Origin: Warburgia ugandensis
Taxonomy: Eukaryota; Streptophyta; Magnoliopsida; Canellales; Canellaceae
Length of the DNA stretch: 64,000 bases
Direction: 5' to 3'
Assembly (NCBI GenBank): GCA_035236585.1
Contig: CP141139.1
Coordinates: 33,241,217 to 33,305,216 of the forward strand
The notes below the pieces were generated by a model. It searched no databases. It saw only the letters and a program-made list of their open reading frames with translations, and had not been told where the DNA came from. Made by a program: the position numbers and the translations under genes. Of this stretch, positions 60,003 through 64,000 are shown piece after piece (position 1 is the stretch's first letter; the number at the start of each line of letters is the position of its first letter).

Positions 60003-60141
60003 CTTATTTAATTGTGTTCATATCTGAGGCATATCTCAGATATCATAAAAAATATCACTCGAGATATTGCCGGAGATATCATAGAACAAATATCACATAT
60101 CACAGAACAAATATCACATATCTGAGGCAGCTTATTCCATG
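60003..60141. repeat. Possible MITE-like repeat rich in 'gatatc'
   Basis: It begins 'gcttatttaattgtgttcat', has 'ggcatatctcagatatcata' and ends 'atatctgaggcagcttatt'. The ends are loosely inverted, and it resembles 54049-54250. Confidence 0.35.
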
Positions 60142-61833
60142 AGATCTCCTAACTTCAACTATCCAAACTATTTATCTTCTAGATTGGATTGCAGGTAGGA
60201 AATCCCATAGAACCTAACCCATTCAATAATGTCTGGCTTTTATTTTTTGTATTGAGCTGTGAAATGGAAGACACAGCTCTTATGTATTTTAAAACTAACA
60301 AGAGTCGAAGACTAGGATCATTGAATGAATGATAATTCAGCGATAGCCTATTTAAAAGATGTTAAGATCACCGCTAGTATGTATTCTACTTGTACATATA
60401 AACAGGCCTTACCATTTATATGATTTTACACCTAAGAACCACCTTGTGTGTGTGTTTCCTTGCTTCGATACTTTTATGGCCACTGAGCATAATTGGATCC
60501 TTGTATTGGAGTTTGGCCTGTAAGGGAGAAAGAAAATACGGAAAAATGCCTAAAAGAATGATAAGGTATTTGAAAATAGCTAAAAACAGCTTAAAAGAAA
60601 CATTGAATTTTTATTCTTGAATAGTTTTATGTATGTTTTACCAATTACAGGGGATAATGGAACTAACCGTCGATATAGAATTTCTCAATAGTTTCTTACT
60701 CCCTGCCAAACCACAATTTTAAGGTTGTTCAGCTACATACAAAACCCAAGTTGACTAACTTAATACAAAAGCGCCTTAAGCCAAAAATATAAGAAGCAGA
60801 AAAAACCCCATCCCCATATTAAAAGTTGACCAAGCTGAGGAAATGCAGTATGCAGAATCCTGGGACGAGGTCCATGTTCTACTTATAAACCAAAAATAGT
60901 CTTTGGAAATATAAGATTTGGGTTCTTTGTCAATACTTGATTAGGTCACTATATCGAGAGGGTACTATTTCCTTCACCTTTCTATGCTTGAATCACTAAA
61001 CACATAATGGAACCATTGAAGGCTCTTGTTTCAACACCAAACACATTGATGGAACCATTAAAGGCATTGGTTCATAATTACTTCAAGGGTTTTTTGGTGG
61101 AAATGCCATTACATTAGCCTTTTTTTTCCAAAAAACCCAAAATATTTTGAGTTTTGCAAATTTTCCATTAAGTTTTTGTGAACTTTGAAAAATTGTCATT
61201 TTGTTAGTTTTTTATCCTCCATCCTCATTAGTATTTTCAAAATTCAGACATCATCCTTCTTTAAATTGTTGAATTTCATTGATGAAGTTTAATAGTACTG
61301 TAGCAGATGTGATGAACATGGTATCTTTGCAATTGAATATCTCATTATTGGTTGGTTTTTATTGAAATCTAGCCATACCATTGGATTTCTTGTTACGAAA
61401 TTGTATTAGATGCCAAGTTTGAGCTAAATTTTTTTATTGGAAAGTTATTGAACTTAGTGGCCAAATTCTGCAAATTAATCATGTTCTCATCTGTGAGATA
61501 GTGGGTTTGTTATAACGTATTAAGGAGAAATAGAGAAGGGTGACATCAGAATTTCATAAAAACTAATAGGGAAGGATAGAAACTAGCAAAAGGGTAATTT
61601 TCAAAGCTTATGAAAACTTATGAGAAATTTGCAAAACTATAAAAACATTGGACTTTTTTTTTTTTTATACGAAAAACCCTTATTTCAACAGGTCTTAGTA
61701 CTGCGTAGAAAAATAATTACTTGAAGAACATGTGAAGAATCTAAAATCATTTAAAAATCATTTTAGTGTAAATTATTTTATACATACTCATGTACTATGA
61801 TATTAATTTATTTTAATTCCTTTTGTGTGGCAG
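60142..61833. other. Unassigned; may be intron or upstream region of the CER1-like gene
   Basis: No N-terminal CER1 exon is found here. The A/T-rich stretch ends in a splice acceptor (ttgtgtggcag, 61823-61833). Confidence 0.45.
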
Positions 61834-64000
61834 CTGTGGTTCATTTGTTTGCGGAACTTGTAGCCTACTTCATACTATTCATGATCCCTACAATGGCTGC
61901 CGTATTCATAGGAATGGCTTCCAACATAAGCATCTTTTGTTACCTCACTTACATTGATTTCATGAACAATTTTGGGCATTGCAACTTTGAGATTGTGCCC
62001 AATTGGCTCCTCAAAATCTTTCCTCCCCTCAAATACATCTTCTACACTCCCTCGTGAGTTTCCAATCCTCAGTCTTAATTACCTAGATAATTTTGATAGC
62101 ATGGGGTAGCATTTTGTGGCCCTTGCTTCACCTTGTTTTACTTTATTGATTTATCTATTTCTCAATAGTCAAGGAATAATCTATATTCATCAAGAGTAAC
62201 TCTACAGTCAAAGAGTTCAAATATTTTGACTGGGAGAAACTGTGAAGCATGACATATAAATAGTAAATCAATGGTTTGGAACATTGAACAAGTGGGAACA
62301 TTTTTATGAGACCTTAGTAAAAATATAAGTTCAATATGATCAGGCATCACACGTGGTTTGCGATCTGATTTCTCTTTGGAAGAATGTGAAACAAAATATG
62401 TACAAATAGGATTGATCCAAACCATTTATCTATTAGATGTGTCTAGAAATGTGTCATATTCAAAATATTCCTTGTTAGGAAATTCTAAACCATTTTTTTA
62501 AATGGTAGATACACAATCTCCTTGAGCACAATCTGGAACCCTAGTCACTAGGGGTGGGCGGCATCCCTTGCACCACTGGGTGAATTAGTGCAACTATAAA
62601 CCTTTTTTTTGTGGAGGCTTTGTTGATGAATACACACAACTACTATTTGATTTTCAATTTGTTCATTTAGATGCCCAAGTTTACTAGGATTTTTGAGTTT
62701 TTCATCTACAATATGAACTAACTAATGTATACAATTTGGACCCTTGAAATAGTCACTAACACTACTTTTTGGTTAAAATCTAAGAGCCTTAGTCAAATAT
62801 GGGATTGCAAAATTCATTTTCCCACTTTTTTTTTTTTGTTATATGCTACTCTAATTAAAGATCTCCTTCAATAGGTACCACTCTCTCCATCACACCCAAT
62901 TTCGGACGAACTATGCACTCTTCTTTCCATTATATGATTATCTATATGGGACAGTGGATAAATCTTCAGATATATTATATGAAAATTCATTCAAAGGGGA
63001 GGAGGAAATTATTGATACAATGCATCTTACTCATCCAATGACTCCACAATCCATTTACCATCTACGACTTAGATTTGCCCCCTTGGCTTCTAAACCTTAT
63101 GCTTCCTCCAAGTGGTACTTGTGGATGATGTGGCCAGTGACATGGGGGTTTATGTTGTTGACATGGATCTCTAACTCAACCTTCACTGTGGAGAAAAATA
63201 GTTTGGACAACTTCAAAATGCAAACATGGGCTATACCAAGATTTAGTTTTCAGGTAAGTGGATTAACTTGCCCATTTTCAAATGTTGTGATAGTAAAGAA
63301 AGTATAAGTTGTTTGATGTTCTTTTGGCCTTTGAATTTTATATAATCTCTTTCCTTGCAATTTTGATGGTCCAAACAATAGGTTAATATGAGACTTTTAT
63401 TTGCAGTATTTACTATCATGGCAGAGAGCTAAAATTAATAATTTGATTGAGAACGCCATACTAGAGGCAGAAGAAAGAGGGGTCAAGGTGTTAAGCTTAG
63501 GTCTCCTAAATCAAGTAAATGCTTGAACAATATTCCCAATTTCCTTCGATAAACAAATAAGTATTATTCAAGGTTTCTAAAGACTCATATTTAGAACTGG
63601 GGCAATAAATTACCTTTAAATTACAGGCAGAGGTACTGAACAGAAATGGGGAGCTTTATGTGCAAAAGAACCCAAAATTGAAGATCAGAATCGAAGATGG
63701 GACTACCTTATCGGTTGCAGTTGTGCTTCACACCATTCCCCAAGGAACAAAGCAAGTTTGTTTGAGAGGAAAACTTTCTAAGGCCGGCTTTGCCCTTGCC
63801 CTAGCCTTATGTCACAAGGGTATTCAGGTATATTGATCCTCTAATTTTTTTATAGATGAGTGTGCCAATAAAGTACATAAACATAGTTGGACCCTTGTTA
63901 TGTTCTCTAATTTCAAGTTCGAACCCTTAATTTCTGTTGACATTAACAAGTTGCAGTTGCAACAGGTCATCATGGCTCACAGAGAGGAGTTCGAGATGCT
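61834..64000 (+). CDS. CER1: CER1-like very-long-chain aldehyde decarbonylase, middle part (five exons; partial)
   Basis: CER1-type proteins, in the ER membrane, take part with CER3 in making wax alkanes from very-long-chain acyl precursors. Exons by frame and GT/AG sites: 61834-62053, 62875-63253, 63407-63514, 63627-63827, 63966 to beyond the window. Exon 1 begins two bases into no complete codon of its own. It encodes two membrane-type stretches and 'FMNNFGHCNFEIVPNW'. Exon 2 opens with the histidine box 'YHSLHHTQFRTNY', then 'DTMHLTHPMTPQSIYHLRL' and 'QTWAIPRFSFQ'. Exons 3-4 read 'ERGVKVLSLGLLNQ', 'AEVLNRNGELYVQKNPKLKI' and 'LALALCHKGIQ', the CER1 C-terminal domain. The frame is open throughout. 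The N-terminal exons with the first two His boxes were not found, and the C-terminus is off-window. A CER1 paralogue is the safest reading. Confidence 0.88.

Overview
The window reads as AT-rich nuclear DNA of a flowering plant. Evidence: Ty1/copia and Ty3/gypsy LTR retrotransposons with initiator-tRNA-Met-type primer sites, an RTE-like LINE, three copies of an Au-type tRNA-derived SINE, plant PPR repeats, a Myb/SANT-like gene and, at the right edge, intron-rich exons of a CER1-type wax/alkane gene. The species cannot be told from the sequence. I see no rRNA gene, functional tRNA gene, CRISPR array or bacterial-style operon.

Region by region. 1-7.2 kb: fragments of long Tekay/Del-like LTRs, then a decayed Athila/Tat-type gypsy pol piece. 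7.2-20.7 kb: after a short LTR-like piece (7.2-7.9 kb), a coding-free LARD-like retrotransposon on the minus strand with a 4.9 kb 3' LTR, a 3.3 kb core with PBS and polypurine tract, and a truncated 5' LTR. Its 3' LTR is split by a 3.0 kb solo LTR flanked by the duplication GAACC. 20.7-27.2 kb: a copia RNase H scrap, then a complete but dead copia element (minus). 27.2-29.5 kb: minus-strand gene debris, including tandemly duplicated pieces of a HEAT-repeat gene that resembles plant TTI1. 30.2-36.2 kb: a non-autonomous DNA-transposon-like repeat with an array of hairpin units, split by a second, better preserved copia element. 36.2-39.6 kb: mostly silent DNA with one SINE. 39.6-44.0 kb: an RTE-like LINE (minus) with a duplicated endonuclease section and odd repeats at its 5' side. 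44-49.9 kb: two SINEs, a third copia fragment and a possible LINE scrap. 49.9-54.3 kb: another long-LTR fragment and a 1.08 kb tandem duplication. 54.3-57.9 kb: PPR pseudogene pieces, a recent 268 bp tandem duplication, and an apparently intact two-exon Myb/SANT-like gene. 57.9-61.8 kb: mostly unassigned, with a second copy of the DNA repeat. 61.8-64 kb: five consecutive exons of the CER1-like gene, running off the window.

The only candidates for living host genes are the CER1-like gene (its N-terminal exons were not found) and the Myb/SANT-like gene. Nearly everything else is transposon sediment, so the value of the window lies in its nested insertion history. I found no convincing new enzymatic or defence system. 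All identity estimates are by eye.
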